NCBI GenBank assembly: GCA_963717455.1
Contig: OY970336.1
Span: forward strand, 3,038,001 to 3,102,000
Direction of reading: 5' to 3'
DNA: 64,000 nt
DNA from: Bog-473 sp963717455
GTDB lineage: Bacteria > Actinomycetota > Acidimicrobiia > Acidimicrobiales > RAAP-2
Part shown: in pieces, positions 1-9,082 of the stretch
Layout of the letters: every line of letters begins with the position of its first letter
Position numbering within the stretch: the stretch's first letter is position 1
Notes under the pieces: model-generated
Told to the model about the DNA's origin: nothing
The model's input: the letters and a program-made list of their open reading frames with translations, nothing else
Databases searched by the model: none
Translations under genes and position numbers: made by a program

Positions 1-1
1 G

Positions 2-307
2 TGCCCCGGTGGAACAAACACACCGATTCGCCCCACACTGATCTACATCGGGTGTGCCCTCAATACGACGGTCACCGTTATTACATGGTCGTCATGGGGT
101 GTGAGTGGCGCATGGGGCATCGGCACCCTCCACGAAAACAACTGCCAACCGGATTGCGCGGATGGGACATTCACAAGCGTCCCAGCGTCCGTCATCCTAT
201 CCAACCCGGCGGGTGGATTCTTTCAAACGGTCACGGTCACCCCCACAAGTGGCGACTTGTCGGCGGTGTCCGCCGACCAACCGGGTACGGGGTGGGGGTC
301 GGGTTGA
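2..307 (+). CDS. Secreted protein, C-terminal part (5' end off window)
   Basis: The frame is open from the window edge to TGA at 305-307, giving about 101 residues. It has Cys pairs (ENNCQPDC), Trp/Gly-rich beta-type sequence (TWSSWGVSGAW) and a Thr/Val/Pro-rich tail (PASVILSNP, TVTVTPTSG). This composition resembles short exported actinobacterial proteins of unknown function whose C-terminal half carries a Cys-x3-Cys loop. The N-terminus and any signal peptide lie outside the window, so localisation is inferred. Confidence 0.55.
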   Translation, partial: CPGGTNTPIRPTLIYIGCALNTTVTVITWSSWGVSGAWGIGTLHENNCQPDCADGTFTSVPASVILSNPAGGFFQTVTVTPTSGDLSAVSADQPGTGWGSG

Positions 308-570
308 ATCGCAACCGTGGCTCGGTCGCTGGGGATCCTCGACGAGCGATGCCACAGAGATCGCACTGCATCGATCGTCCTTGACCTACCCCCTCGTGCG
401 ACAACACGCCCCACGCGGGGACGAGGACCTTGCCACGATCGCGAGCGGAGCCCTCTGAATTCGCCTCGGAGACCAAATTGGAACGGGCGTTCACGAGATG
501 CCCCGGCCCTGCGGCACAGATGGGTGGACGTGCTGACTGCGGTGAGCGTCGCGGCCCTAGCGTTGAGGTC

Positions 571-1926
571 ATGGACGGCAACGCCAGCGGGAGACACAAA
601 GGTCCTGCGCACGCCCGAAAGCGGGCACTGACTCGGGAAAGCGAGGAGCGCCTCGCCGAAATGGGCAGACAGCTCCCTCCGCCGAGCGAAGACGAACTCG
701 AGATCGTTGCCGGGCTGCGCGCCTCGCGGCGGCGCCGGCGTCTCCTTACGTGGGGCACTGCGCTCATCGTCGCGGCGCTCTTCGCTGGTGCCATCGCTCA
801 GTGGGTCCGACCGCTCCCCCACGCCACCTTCCAGACGCGAGAAGTCCGTCTCCCGGGGAAGGCACCCTCCTTCGCGTGGCCGAGCAGCGGAGAGGCAGCG
901 GCGACGGTCGTGGGTGTTGGAACGGTGGGCCAGCTACGTGGGTCCCAGTCCGTCCCGGTCGCCGGTCTGGCCGAGCTCCTCGCGGCCTACGTGGTCTTGT
1001 CAGATCACCGCTTGGCGCCGGGGGACGATGGCCCGGCGATCCCCGTCACCGCCGACGCGCTCGCGGCGTATCAGGCCGGGCAGGCGAGGCAGGAGCCCGA
1101 GGTCTCGGTCGCAGCTGGAGAGTCACTCACCGAGCTCCAAGCCCTCGAAGGGCTGTTGGTCGATTCGGGAGCCGACATGGCGACGGTCCTCGCCGACTGG
1201 GACGCGGGAAGCGTCGGCGCGTTCGTGACCAAGATGAATGCCGCAGCGAGCAGGCTCGGCCTCGCATCGACACACATCACCGATCCGAGTGGCGTGGACC
1301 CGGCCACGACGAGCACGGCAGAGGACCTCGTTCGCCTGGGCGAGGCGTCGCTGTCCATCCCGATCCTCCGACAGCTCGTCTCGCTGGCCCAGGCGAGCGT
1401 GCCAATGACCACCGTCGTCTACAACCCCAATTTCGATCTGGGGCACGACGGGATCATCGGCATCAAGACGGGGTCCGACTCGAGTGCACAGGGCTGCTAT
1501 CTCTTCGCGGCGAAGCAGAACATCGGCGGGAAGGACGTCACGGTCATCGGTGCCGTCCTGGGTCAGCCGGGCGGGGCGCTCGGCCCGAACACTGCCGCAG
1601 TCGATGCGGGCGACGCGCTGGTGAGGAGTGTCTTCGTTGCCTTGCATAGCTTCACCATCTTCGCTCCCGGCCAGACGGTCGCCGAGGTCGATGCAGCCTG
1701 GGGTTCGATGGCACCCGTGACCGTGGCTCGGCCGGTCGACGTGATCGGGTGGCCCGGTCTCGTTGCCACCTTGGAAGTTCGACACCGCCCTTTGGATGGC
1801 CCCTTACCGAGCGGGTCCACGGTCGGGATGTTGCGAGCGGGAGTGGGACGCATTTCAGCACAGGTGGAGCTACGTACGGCGAGTGCGCTCTCGGGCCCCG
1901 GGGTGTGGTGGCGTCTGACGCGTTGA
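571..1926 (+). CDS. Membrane-anchored peptidase S11 (D,D-carboxypeptidase-like) homologue with a lost active site
   Basis: A cytoplasmic N-terminus with an Arg cluster (ASRRRRRLL) precedes one membrane helix (LTWGTALIVAALFAGAIAQW), then an extracytoplasmic domain. That domain aligns by eye with low-molecular-mass penicillin-binding proteins of family S11. The KTG box is present (GIIGIKTGSDSSAQG, Lys about residue 299). The segment that should hold the nucleophile SxxK reads VAGLAELLAAYVVL, so Ser and Lys are Gly (about 132) and Glu (about 135). The second motif, SxN, reads SGA (about 199). Known S11 enzymes need Ser and Lys, so this protein probably does not cleave peptidoglycan and may bind or scaffold it. 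The start is uncertain: ATG 571 is used, ATG 661 is an alternative, and the frame is open further upstream. It stands alone on this strand. Confidence 0.7.
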   Translation: MDGNASGRHKGPAHARKRALTRESEERLAEMGRQLPPPSEDELEIVAGLRASRRRRRLLTWGTALIVAALFAGAIAQWVRPLPHATFQTREVRLPGKAPSFAWPSSGEAAATVVGVGTVGQLRGSQSVPVAGLAELLAAYVVLSDHRLAPGDDGPAIPVTADALAAYQAGQARQEPEVSVAAGESLTELQALEGLLVDSGADMATVLADWDAGSVGAFVTKMNAAASRLGLASTHITDPSGVDPATTSTAEDLVRLGEASLSIPILRQLVSLAQASVPMTTVVYNPNFDLGHDGIIGIKTGSDSSAQGCYLFAAKQNIGGKDVTVIGAVLGQPGGALGPNTAAVDAGDALVRSVFVALHSFTIFAPGQTVAEVDAAWGSMAPVTVARPVDVIGWPGLVATLEVRHRPLDGPLPSGSTVGMLRAGVGRISAQVELRTASALSGPGVWWRLTR

Positions 1927-2062
1927 GCAGGGTCACAGGACAGCGCTCTGGTCGGATGAGGGACCTTGTTGAACCGAGCAGAGGTGTCATGCGGTCTCAC
2001 TCAAGCGAAGGCTGCGTATTGTCCTGCGACGTGAGGCGACGCCACGCGCCTCTCCACGCGGC

Positions 2063-2219
2063 ATCGGATCATGGATTCGGCGTTCAAGATGACCGAGCAG
2101 CTTGTCGGCACGTCGACCCAGCTTGCGGAGAAGATCGTAAAGGCGAGTCCGGACGCTCGGGAGAGGAGCGTTCTGAGGCGAAGCGGGCTCCGGCGCAGAA
2201 GGCTGCGAAGCGGGGCTGA
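2063..2219 (+). pseudogene. Truncated, frameshifted copy of the 9083-9391 gene
   Basis: About 150 bases are nearly identical to the 3' half of the small gene at 9083-9391 (from DSAFKMTEQLVGTSTQ onward). A missing G in the run after GCTCGG (about 2160) shifts the frame, so the Ala/Lys-rich tail is lost. There is no counterpart to the first half of that gene. Like the intact copy, it is followed directly by a serine-recombinase tail (2234-2289), so the gene 3' half and the recombinase tail were duplicated as one block. Confidence 0.75.
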
Positions 2220-2233
2220 GGCGCAGAACGTTG

Positions 2234-2289
2234 GTGTCGGAGGACCGATTGACCCCCTGAGGACACGGGTGCGCTCAGGGGCGGCCTAG
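2234..2289 (+). repeat. Serine-recombinase C-terminal tail, type a, copy 1
   Basis: Reads VGGPIDPLRTRVRSGAA then TAG. It matches the C-terminal tail pattern V-G-G-(P/A)-(N/I)-... seen at 9399, 32149, 58790 and 61258. No upstream recombinase sequence is left here. Confidence 0.5.
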
Positions 2290-2498
2290 AGCAGGGCTTT
2301 CACGCGAGCAGCAAGACCGAAGCACCGTCCTCACCATTGAAGCCTTGGCCGCCCCGCCCGGCAGTTCGTGCCCAAAATTGGGTCGAACAATCCCCAAGTC
2401 GCCGACCTTCGACACCGACGAGACCAGTTTGGGGACCTTCGGCACTAGCCGGAAGCCTGACGCGGCGTACGATCGCTCTGGGTGTTTGGGGGTATCAG

Positions 2499-3908
2499 AT
2501 GCAACGGCTCAGCGGTGCGGATGCCAGTTTCGTCTACGGCGAAACACCGAATTGGCACATGCACTTGGGGACACTGGCTGTACTCGATCCTTCGACCGCC
2601 CCAGGCGGCTTCGATGTGAATCGATTGCGCGCGCTGGTCGAGGCCAGGGCAGGCCTCCTCGGTCCGTTCTTGCGTCGCTTGGTTGAGGTTCCCTTTGGCC
2701 TTGACCGCCCCGCCTGGGTGGACGACGTGCACCTCGATCTCGACCGCCAGATCCGCCCCGTCGGCGTCCCAGCACCGGGTGGTCCCCGTGAGCTCGCTGC
2801 GTTGGTCGGCGATCTGTTGGCCTACAAGCTCGAACGGGGTCGCCCCCTGTGGGAGATCTGGTTCATCGAGGGCCTCGAAGATGGCCGCGCCGCTCTGCTC
2901 ACGAAGATGCACCACAGCCTGGCGGACGGAGTTCGCGGCGCCCGCCTGTACGAGGTGTTTTACGACCTCGACCCCGGCGCCCCCCTGGACCGACCCGATA
3001 CACCCCTGCTGCAGGGCGAGCGAATCCCGCCTGGATGCGAGATGGCGGTGCGGGCGGTGCCCAGGCTGATGGGCACCCCGTTGCGGGCCGCCCGTACGTC
3101 CGTCCACCTGAGTCGCTCGGCTCTGAGGATGCTGCGGCTTCGCGCTTCTCCGGAATGGCTGGCGGTCACGTTGCCCTTCCAGGCGCCGCGTACGTCGCTC
3201 AACCGGTCCATCACCTCACATCGCGGGTTCGCCTACTGCTCGGTCCCTCTCTCCGGGGTGAAGGCGATCAAGAACGCCTTGTCGGTGACGGTGAACGACG
3301 TGGTGCTGGGCATCTGCACCGGCGCGTTACGTCGTTATCTGGCCGATCGCGGCGAGCTACCCGGCCAGCCGCTGGTCGCCCAGATACCTGTCGCGGTGCA
3401 CGTCAACGACGGGGGCGATGCTTCCGGGGGCGCGTGGGGAAACGCCACTGCCGTGATGGGCGCAGCCCTGCCCACGCAACTCGATGATCCGGTCGAGCGG
3501 CTTCGGGCGATCCATGCCTCGACGCAGAGCGCAAAGGTGATGCAGCACGCGCTTGGCGATGACCTCATCCTCGACCTGGCAGATATCGCCCCACCCGGAC
3601 TCCTCGCCGCTGGAGTCCGGGCTTACAGCCGACTCCGTCTCGCCGACCATCACCCGCCGATCTTCAACCTGATCGTCTCCAACGTCCAAGGCCCGCCGCT
3701 CCCGCTGTACATCGGTGGGGCGCGGCTCGTGGCCAACTACCCGATTGGCCCCTTGCTCGATGGTGGCGGGCTGAACATCACCGTGCTCAGCTATCTCGAC
3801 CACATCGACTTCGGCTTCGTCGTATGCCCCGAGATCGTGGAAGACCCTTGGAAGCTTGCCGACGCGACGTCAGCGGCGTTCACTGAGCTCGAGAAGGCGG
3901 CGGGTTGA
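2499..3908 (+). CDS. Wax ester synthase / diacylglycerol acyltransferase (WS/DGAT)
   Basis: A 469-residue member of the bacterial WS/DGAT family, which makes wax esters or triacylglycerol from acyl-CoA and an alcohol or diacylglycerol at the cytoplasmic membrane or lipid-body surface. The catalytic motif HHxxxDG is present as MHHSLADGVRG, about 130 residues in. The opening MQRLSGADASFVYGET and the later NDVVLGICTGALRRYL and SNVQGPPLPLY blocks are family hallmarks. ATG 2499 was chosen because it matches the family N-terminus and follows GGGGG; the frame is open upstream to 2337 but that part has no family match. It converges with the cholesterol oxidase gene; together with the next genes it suggests neutral-lipid and sterol metabolism. 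Confidence 0.93.
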   Translation: MQRLSGADASFVYGETPNWHMHLGTLAVLDPSTAPGGFDVNRLRALVEARAGLLGPFLRRLVEVPFGLDRPAWVDDVHLDLDRQIRPVGVPAPGGPRELAALVGDLLAYKLERGRPLWEIWFIEGLEDGRAALLTKMHHSLADGVRGARLYEVFYDLDPGAPLDRPDTPLLQGERIPPGCEMAVRAVPRLMGTPLRAARTSVHLSRSALRMLRLRASPEWLAVTLPFQAPRTSLNRSITSHRGFAYCSVPLSGVKAIKNALSVTVNDVVLGICTGALRRYLADRGELPGQPLVAQIPVAVHVNDGGDASGGAWGNATAVMGAALPTQLDDPVERLRAIHASTQSAKVMQHALGDDLILDLADIAPPGLLAAGVRAYSRLRLADHHPPIFNLIVSNVQGPPLPLYIGGARLVANYPIGPLLDGGGLNITVLSYLDHIDFGFVVCPEIVEDPWKLADATSAAFTELEKAAG

Positions 3909-4034
3909 CGAGCCCACGGGGCCGATGTGTGGAAGATATGTCCATCAGGGGCGTTTGAGCGCCCGTGGCCGACGAGAGTCGTTGAACTTCTGACCGGCTT
4001 TCGTATCCAGTGTGCCATGTGTGCCGCAATGGGG

Positions 4035-5762
4035 TTAGTGCTCGCGCGAGTCACCACTTACGTAGCCGCGAATGGCTGCAGGGGCGCCGTCGGGGACGAC
4101 CGTGCACGTCGGCAACACTGGCGATATGGGTGTGTACGGGTCGTTCATCGCTGGCCTCGGGTCGACTTCACCGCGGTTGGGCCACATCGCCATGGCACGT
4201 TCGGCTTGTGCAGTGATGGTCAATGCGGGATTGACGCCGATGTTGGCGGTCACGGCCGACCCATCGACCACGTGCAGTCCCAAATACCCATAGACGCGGT
4301 GATAAGCATCGATGACACCCGTCTCGGGGCCGTCACCAATGGTGCAGCCACCCAGGAAGTGGGCGGTCATCGGGACATCGATGATCTCGCCGATGCTGCC
4401 GAACGGATGGCCGCCGATGTTCTTCGCCAATCGGCGCATGGTCTCGTTCGCGACGGGGATCCAGGTCGGGTTCGGCAGGCCATGGCCCTGGCGGGACGTC
4501 AGTCGGTAACGACCGAACCGGCGCGGCTTCGGACTGACGGTCAGAGAGTTGTCGTTGGTCTGCATGACGAGGCCGATGATGGAGAGCTCCGACCAGTGAT
4601 TGAGACCGAGCACCAGGGACGCCAGGTGGCCGGGGTGCCGTAAGACCTGACCGATCCAGCGGAGCCATCGGGGGACGCGTCCACCGCCGTCGGTCATGAC
4701 CGTCGCGAGGAGGCCCATGGCGTTGGAGCCCTTGCCGTAACGAACCGGTTCGATGTGAGTCCGCTCGTCGGGGTGGATCGACGACGTGATCGCCACACCT
4801 CTGGTGAAGTCGGGCTTGTTCTTGTTCCGCGGGCTGGTCATGGCGCCGCAAAGGGCCTCAGAGTTGGTGCGGGACAGGACGCCGAGCCGGTCAGAGATCC
4901 TCGGTAGGACCCCGTCGGCCCGCAGGCGGTGCAGGAGCTGCTGGGTGCCCCAGGTCCCGGCGGCGAAGACGACCTGCTCGGCGGTGATGGTTGCCCGGGT
5001 GTGTCCGGCCATCCAAGAGTCGCTGCTCTTGGTACTGACGTCGTAGCCACCGTCTGCGCGCGGGCGCACCTTCTCGACAGTGGTGAGAGGGAGGACCTTC
5101 GCGCCGGCTTGCTCGGCCAGGTACAGGTAGTTCTTGACGAGGGTGTTCTTGGCGTTGTTCCGGCAACCGGTCATGCACTCGCCGCACTCGATGCAGCCGC
5201 GTCGGACCGGCCCGGCGCCACCGAAGAAGGGGTCCGCAACCTCCTGGCCTGGCTCCTTGCGCCCGTCAAGGCCGAAGAACACGCCGACGGGGGCCATGCC
5301 GAAAGAGTCGCCGACGCCCATCTCCTCAGCGATGGCGCGCAGGGCGACATCTGACGGCGTGATCGTCGGATTTTTGACGACCCCGAGCATGCGCTTGGCG
5401 AGGTCGTAGAACGGAGCGAGCTCGCTGCGCCAGTCGGCGATGTGTGCCCACTGTGGGTCGCGGTAGAACGCGTCGGATTTTGGCTCGTAGAGCGTGTTGG
5501 CGTAGACGAGCGAGCCTCCGCCGACACCGGCCCCCGCCAGGACAATGACGTCCTTCAGGAGGTGGATGCGTTGGATGCCGAAGCACTTCAGCATCGGTGC
5601 CCACAAGAACCGCCGCACGTCCCATGAGGTCTCGGCGAATTCGTCGTCTGCGAAGCGCCGGCCTGCCTCGACGACGCAGACGCGGTAGCCCTTCTCGGTC
5701 AATCGCAGCGCAGTGACCGATCCCCCGAAGCCCGAACCGACGACGAGGACATCGAAGTCCAT
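4035..5762 (-). CDS. choD: Cholesterol oxidase, GMC flavoprotein family (ChoD-like)
   Basis: About 575 residues, the same length as mycobacterial ChoD. It has an N-terminal FAD-binding Rossmann motif (VLVVGSGFGGSVTALRL), an AGAGVGGGSLVYANTLY flavin loop, an ECGECMTGCRNNAKN Cys cluster, and a GMC C-terminus (TAHFLGGCTIGDGPETG, HVVDGSAVTANIGVNP). Known relatives oxidise 3-beta-hydroxysterols or related substrates with O2; the exact substrate here is not shown. The start at 5762 (MDFDVLVVGSG) is preferred because it matches ChoD; the frame is open back to 5855. It is followed after 210 bases by HMG-CoA reductase on the same strand. Confidence 0.9.
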   Translation of the reverse strand: MDFDVLVVGSGFGGSVTALRLTEKGYRVCVVEAGRRFADDEFAETSWDVRRFLWAPMLKCFGIQRIHLLKDVIVLAGAGVGGGSLVYANTLYEPKSDAFYRDPQWAHIADWRSELAPFYDLAKRMLGVVKNPTITPSDVALRAIAEEMGVGDSFGMAPVGVFFGLDGRKEPGQEVADPFFGGAGPVRRGCIECGECMTGCRNNAKNTLVKNYLYLAEQAGAKVLPLTTVEKVRPRADGGYDVSTKSSDSWMAGHTRATITAEQVVFAAGTWGTQQLLHRLRADGVLPRISDRLGVLSRTNSEALCGAMTSPRNKNKPDFTRGVAITSSIHPDERTHIEPVRYGKGSNAMGLLATVMTDGGGRVPRWLRWIGQVLRHPGHLASLVLGLNHWSELSIIGLVMQTNDNSLTVSPKPRRFGRYRLTSRQGHGLPNPTWIPVANETMRRLAKNIGGHPFGSIGEIIDVPMTAHFLGGCTIGDGPETGVIDAYHRVYGYLGLHVVDGSAVTANIGVNPALTITAQAERAMAMWPNRGEVDPRPAMNDPYTPISPVLPTCTVVPDGAPAAIRGYVSGDSREH

Positions 5763-5972
5763 GTGCCCTGCTCGCTCGGTGGGGGCATTCAAGGTCTCAG
5801 TCTCGAGTATCGGTGCTCCCGCTGCGAGCCCCACTGTTGGACGGACCGAACTCACCGTTCACACTTGCTCTCTGGTTCACGACTCCGAATCGCAACGTGG
5901 AAGATCGAGTGAATTTGCAGTGCAAAGTAAGTAACTTCAATGACAATAGTAGCGAAGCCTACAACAGAAGGG

Positions 5973-7211
5973 TCATTCCGACGTTGGTCGGTTACGACCG
6001 TAGACCTCATGACTTGACACCCACTCATCGGCTGCGATCGCCGAAGCGAGTGACAGCTCACCGCAGAGGACGGTTGCTGCCACAATTTCGGCAAACGCCT
6101 GCACACGCCCTTGGCCATAGCAGCCGAGTACCTCGAGACATTCGCGCTGCGTTGGTAGGCCGGTCCCGCCGCCAATGGTGGCGACCACGAGAGAAGGGAT
6201 CGTGACCGAAATGTAGTAACTCCCGTCGGGGCGCAGCTCGCTAAAGCTGAAGCCAGCCGAGGACTCGGCCACATTAGCGACGTCCTGGCCGCAGGCGACG
6301 AAGATGGCTGCGATTCCATTCGCGTAGTGGGCACCGTTGCTGATCGAACCGGCGAGCAGACTGCCCATGTTCGAAAACTGGCGCAACCGATAGAGGTCCA
6401 CGGCGCTCGTGTGCATCACCTCTTCGAGCAGCGCAGCTGGCAGCGTCGCCTCGGCCACCACCCGCTTGCCGCGGGTATGGAGGCTATTCAAGCTCGAATG
6501 CTTCTTGTCCGTATCCAGATTGGCGGCGAGCGCGAAGTCGGTGAGCCCGCGGGGTTGCTGATTGATCATCCACTTACACACCTCATGGACTGACTTCGTC
6601 ACCATATTCTGGCCGGCGGCGTCGCCAGTAGTGAAATTGAAGCGGAGCCATCGCATCGGGCCCAGCGCGTATTGCTCGATGTCGCGAAGACTTCCAAACC
6701 GAGACGATTCGTCGGCCTTGGTCTTGATGATGGCGAAGCTCTCATCAACCCATTGGCCGAAGTCGCGAGCAGCTCGGGCGTCTTCGAATACGAACACCGG
6801 TGCCCGCTGCATGGCGTCGTCAATGACCGTAGCCGTGACGCCACCCGCCGCGCGAGTGAGACGCATCCCCCGGCCGTAGCTGGCGACCAGTGTGCCCTCG
6901 GTTGTTGCCAGAGGCACGAAATACTCCCCGGATGCGTGCTCGCCATGGATGAGGAGCGGACCGGCGAAACCCAGTGGCACCTGTGCCACGCCGCTGAAGC
7001 CCTCCATGTTCCCGGGAAGGACACTCGGATCGAATGAGAAGGCGGCGACGTGGTCAAGCCGTGCGCCCGTCTCCGCACTCACCACCCTGCGGCGCGCCGC
7101 AGCGGCATCGTGCGTGTAGTCATCACGGTCGTCACGTGGAAGCTGGCGCACTGTCCCCTTCCCTGCGCCGCCACGAGGAATCGCTTCGATTTCGACAACC
7201 CATGCCCTCAC
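5973..7211 (-). CDS. Hydroxymethylglutaryl-CoA reductase
   Basis: 412 residues. Family blocks in order: GFSGVAQVPLGFAGPL, the catalytic Glu in ATTEGTLVASYGRGMR, the Asp in TTGDAAGQNMVT, the Lys in LDTDKKHSSLN, the NGAHYANGIAAIFVACGQD block, and the catalytic His in WVSSHEVYGRNR. All four catalytic positions are present, so it should reduce HMG-CoA to mevalonate using NAD(P)H. It lies upstream of choD on the same strand and could share its transcript. No other mevalonate-pathway gene is in the window, so its pathway role (isoprenoid synthesis or a specialised sterol/lipid route) is open. Confidence 0.93.
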   Translation of the reverse strand: MRAWVVEIEAIPRGGAGKGTVRQLPRDDRDDYTHDAAAARRRVVSAETGARLDHVAAFSFDPSVLPGNMEGFSGVAQVPLGFAGPLLIHGEHASGEYFVPLATTEGTLVASYGRGMRLTRAAGGVTATVIDDAMQRAPVFVFEDARAARDFGQWVDESFAIIKTKADESSRFGSLRDIEQYALGPMRWLRFNFTTGDAAGQNMVTKSVHEVCKWMINQQPRGLTDFALAANLDTDKKHSSLNSLHTRGKRVVAEATLPAALLEEVMHTSAVDLYRLRQFSNMGSLLAGSISNGAHYANGIAAIFVACGQDVANVAESSAGFSFSELRPDGSYYISVTIPSLVVATIGGGTGLPTQRECLEVLGCYGQGRVQAFAEIVAATVLCGELSLASAIAADEWVSSHEVYGRNRPTSE

Positions 7212-7464
7212 CCCATCGAAATCCGACAGTTTGCCCCACCACCATATGTGTCAGGCCTGCGGTCTGCGTTCTTACAACCAGCTGGTCCCAACGCGGAGGC
7301 TGCCCATATACCGCCAGTCGGACCTCGTTGCTTCTGAGAACATTTCGTGTCTCTGCCCGACGATCACGTCCTGTTTCGGGTTCGGCACCGTTGGTATTGA
7401 CGCTGATCGCGTGAGCTTTGGCCGCCTGTGCGCACCACAGCATGGTCCTAACCCGACGGCTCGC

Positions 7465-8295
7465 TCAGGATGGAGGATTCACGGGATGAAGTGCTGAGAT
7501 GGAAGCAAAGCCTTCCACGAAGGCCTGCACATCGGTGGACGGTTTGGTGGCGGTGCTGAAGCAGTTCACGGTGGAGATCGTGTAGCCGGAAAGCGATGTG
7601 GCGACAACCACTTTCACCGGTCCGCGAATGCGTCCTGTGGCGCATGTGGGCACGTTGATGCTGCCATTCGTGCTGCTGGCTGTCTTCTTGGTGGCGGTGA
7701 GAAGGACCTTGCGGTGCGATTGCACCCAGGCCACCAGATACTTGGCACCTTGAGAGAAGTTGGGCGATTGGCCGTTGTCGATGCCTTGGCTGACGGCGAG
7801 GGCGGGGATGCCACGGGCCAGAGCGGTCTGCGCCGCACCCACGGTCCCGGAGAGAGTGGCCAACGGGCCGATATTCTGGCCATAATTGATTCCCGAAACG
7901 ACCAGATCGGGGCGCTGCGAGATGCCATGGTCGTCGATGGCCCAGATGATGGTGTCTGAAGGATATCCAGCGACCGCCTTGGCCGGATACCCGCTCGCCG
8001 TCGTCGCATTGGTCACCGTCAATGTCCCCGCTGTTACCTTCGCACCTGTCCCACTCTGATTGGTAAGGGGTGCCACGACAGTGACCTTGGTGTTGGGGAG
8101 CGCGGTCAGTGCTTTCGCCGCCGCATTGATCCCCGGCGCCCCCACGCCGTCGTCGTTGGTGATCAAGATCTGCAGGGGTTCGGTCTTCTTTGACGAAGCC
8201 TCAGCAATACCCGAGACAACACCGCACAAGGTCAGACCCGCCATCGCCCCAAGAAGGGCCATTGCGATTGCGCGACGGTCTTTTCCAGATTGCAA
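7465..8295 (-). CDS. Exported SurE-like 5'-nucleotidase/acid phosphatase
   Basis: The N-terminal hydrophobic segment (IAMALLGAMAGLTLCGVVSG) is a signal peptide or anchor. It is followed by the SurE fold: LQILITNDDGVGAPGI, with the Asp-Asp metal ligands, and LVVSGINYGQNIG with the Asn ligand. SurE enzymes are usually cytosolic; exported variants occur in actinobacteria. The start is inferred as TTG at 8295, preceded by GAGGAGAGCAAGGGG; the open frame extends upstream to 8514 through low-complexity sequence without a better start. About 276 residues. Confidence 0.82.
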   Translation of the reverse strand: MQSGKDRRAIAMALLGAMAGLTLCGVVSGIAEASSKKTEPLQILITNDDGVGAPGINAAAKALTALPNTKVTVVAPLTNQSGTGAKVTAGTLTVTNATTASGYPAKAVAGYPSDTIIWAIDDHGISQRPDLVVSGINYGQNIGPLATLSGTVGAAQTALARGIPALAVSQGIDNGQSPNFSQGAKYLVAWVQSHRKVLLTATKKTASSTNGSINVPTCATGRIRGPVKVVVATSLSGYTISTVNCFSTATKPSTDVQAFVEGFASISALHPVNPPS

Positions 8296-8539
8296 CTTCC
8301 GTCCCCTTGCTCTCCTCGGTACGCAACGGCTCTCGAATTGAGTGCCGGAGGACCATACGCGACGAATGCCCGACACGCGTGGTGTCGACCAAATGGGCAG
8401 CGTAGACCACCCCGCGGCCCGCGGCCCGCGGGCCGATTGCCGTATTGCGCCCCGAACGCGAAGAAACCCCCCGACCCAAGAGAGCCCGGGAGGTTTGCTT
8501 CGTCGGGACCGCACGGTAAGCGACCCCGAGGGGGATCAC

Positions 8540-8775
8540 GCCAGGGTTGGGGTGTGGCGTATTCCGGAGCCGACCCTAAGCCGGTGGCGTAGGGGTAGTG
8601 CCACGCCCTGTTTTGGGTGCCACAAAGTGGGCGGTGGCCCGACCCCAAACCCGTTCCGCTTCGGGGTTGGGTCGCGGCCGAGCCGGGTATAAGACCCTTC
8701 CCACGGATCGGTCACCTACCGGGCAAAAGCGTCAGTCACGTTCTCACCCGAACCGGTTGACCGATCCGTGAGGTC
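8540..8775 (+). ncRNA. Possible structured RNA or cis-element (unassigned)
   Basis: Successive stem-loops can be drawn: GTGGC/GCCAC near 8585-8605, an imperfect CCGACCCC...GGGTTGGGTCGCGG hairpin at about 8638-8675, and a perfect 13-bp stem at 8702-8714/8758-8770. It matches no riboswitch or RNA family I recognise, and the transcribed strand is a guess. Confidence 0.25.
8702..8770. repeat. Perfect 13-bp inverted repeat
   Basis: CACGGATCGGTCA (8702-8714) and TGACCGATCCGTG (8758-8770) with a 43-base loop. There is no T-run after either arm, so it is not a simple terminator. A regulator binding pair or a recombination site is possible. Confidence 0.6.
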
Positions 8776-9082
8776 GAGGAACCTAGCCCCCAGCTTTTCT
8801 TACGCCATGGAGCACGGGTGTTCCTGCCCGGACGCGCCTTCAATCCGTTGGCGGGAGCCCGCCCGGAAGTCGCGTGGGGCCGAGTTGTGTGTCGGAGGGG
8901 GACGTTCACAAAACCCGACTGGAGGCTCAATCCGTGGCTACGCCCCTCACCGGCGACTGTGTGGGGCCGCCCCTGTGCGGGAAGAACGTGCCGAAGGCCT
9001 CTACTTCGCCGCCTTGTGCTTGTGAAGAGAATGGGAGTAGCCACACATTGGCGAATCAGGGCCCAAGAGATGGGAGGACCCT

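Larger units (their letters stand above)
8296..9082. other. 787-base non-coding stretch, structured in its centre
   Basis: No convincing gene. It starts with a GC palindrome (GGCCCGCGGGCC near 8415-8432), then a run of inverted repeats between about 8540 and 8775 (see separate entries). A recombinase-tail-like piece (GTGTCGGAGGGGGACG) lies at 8889-8904. The last 20 bases hold the GGGAGGA Shine-Dalgarno of the 9083 gene. Confidence 0.5.

Noticed and set aside
3946..3966. Small GC hairpin between the WS/DGAT and cholesterol oxidase genes
   Set aside because: Only about five pairs and no T-run; too weak to call a terminator.
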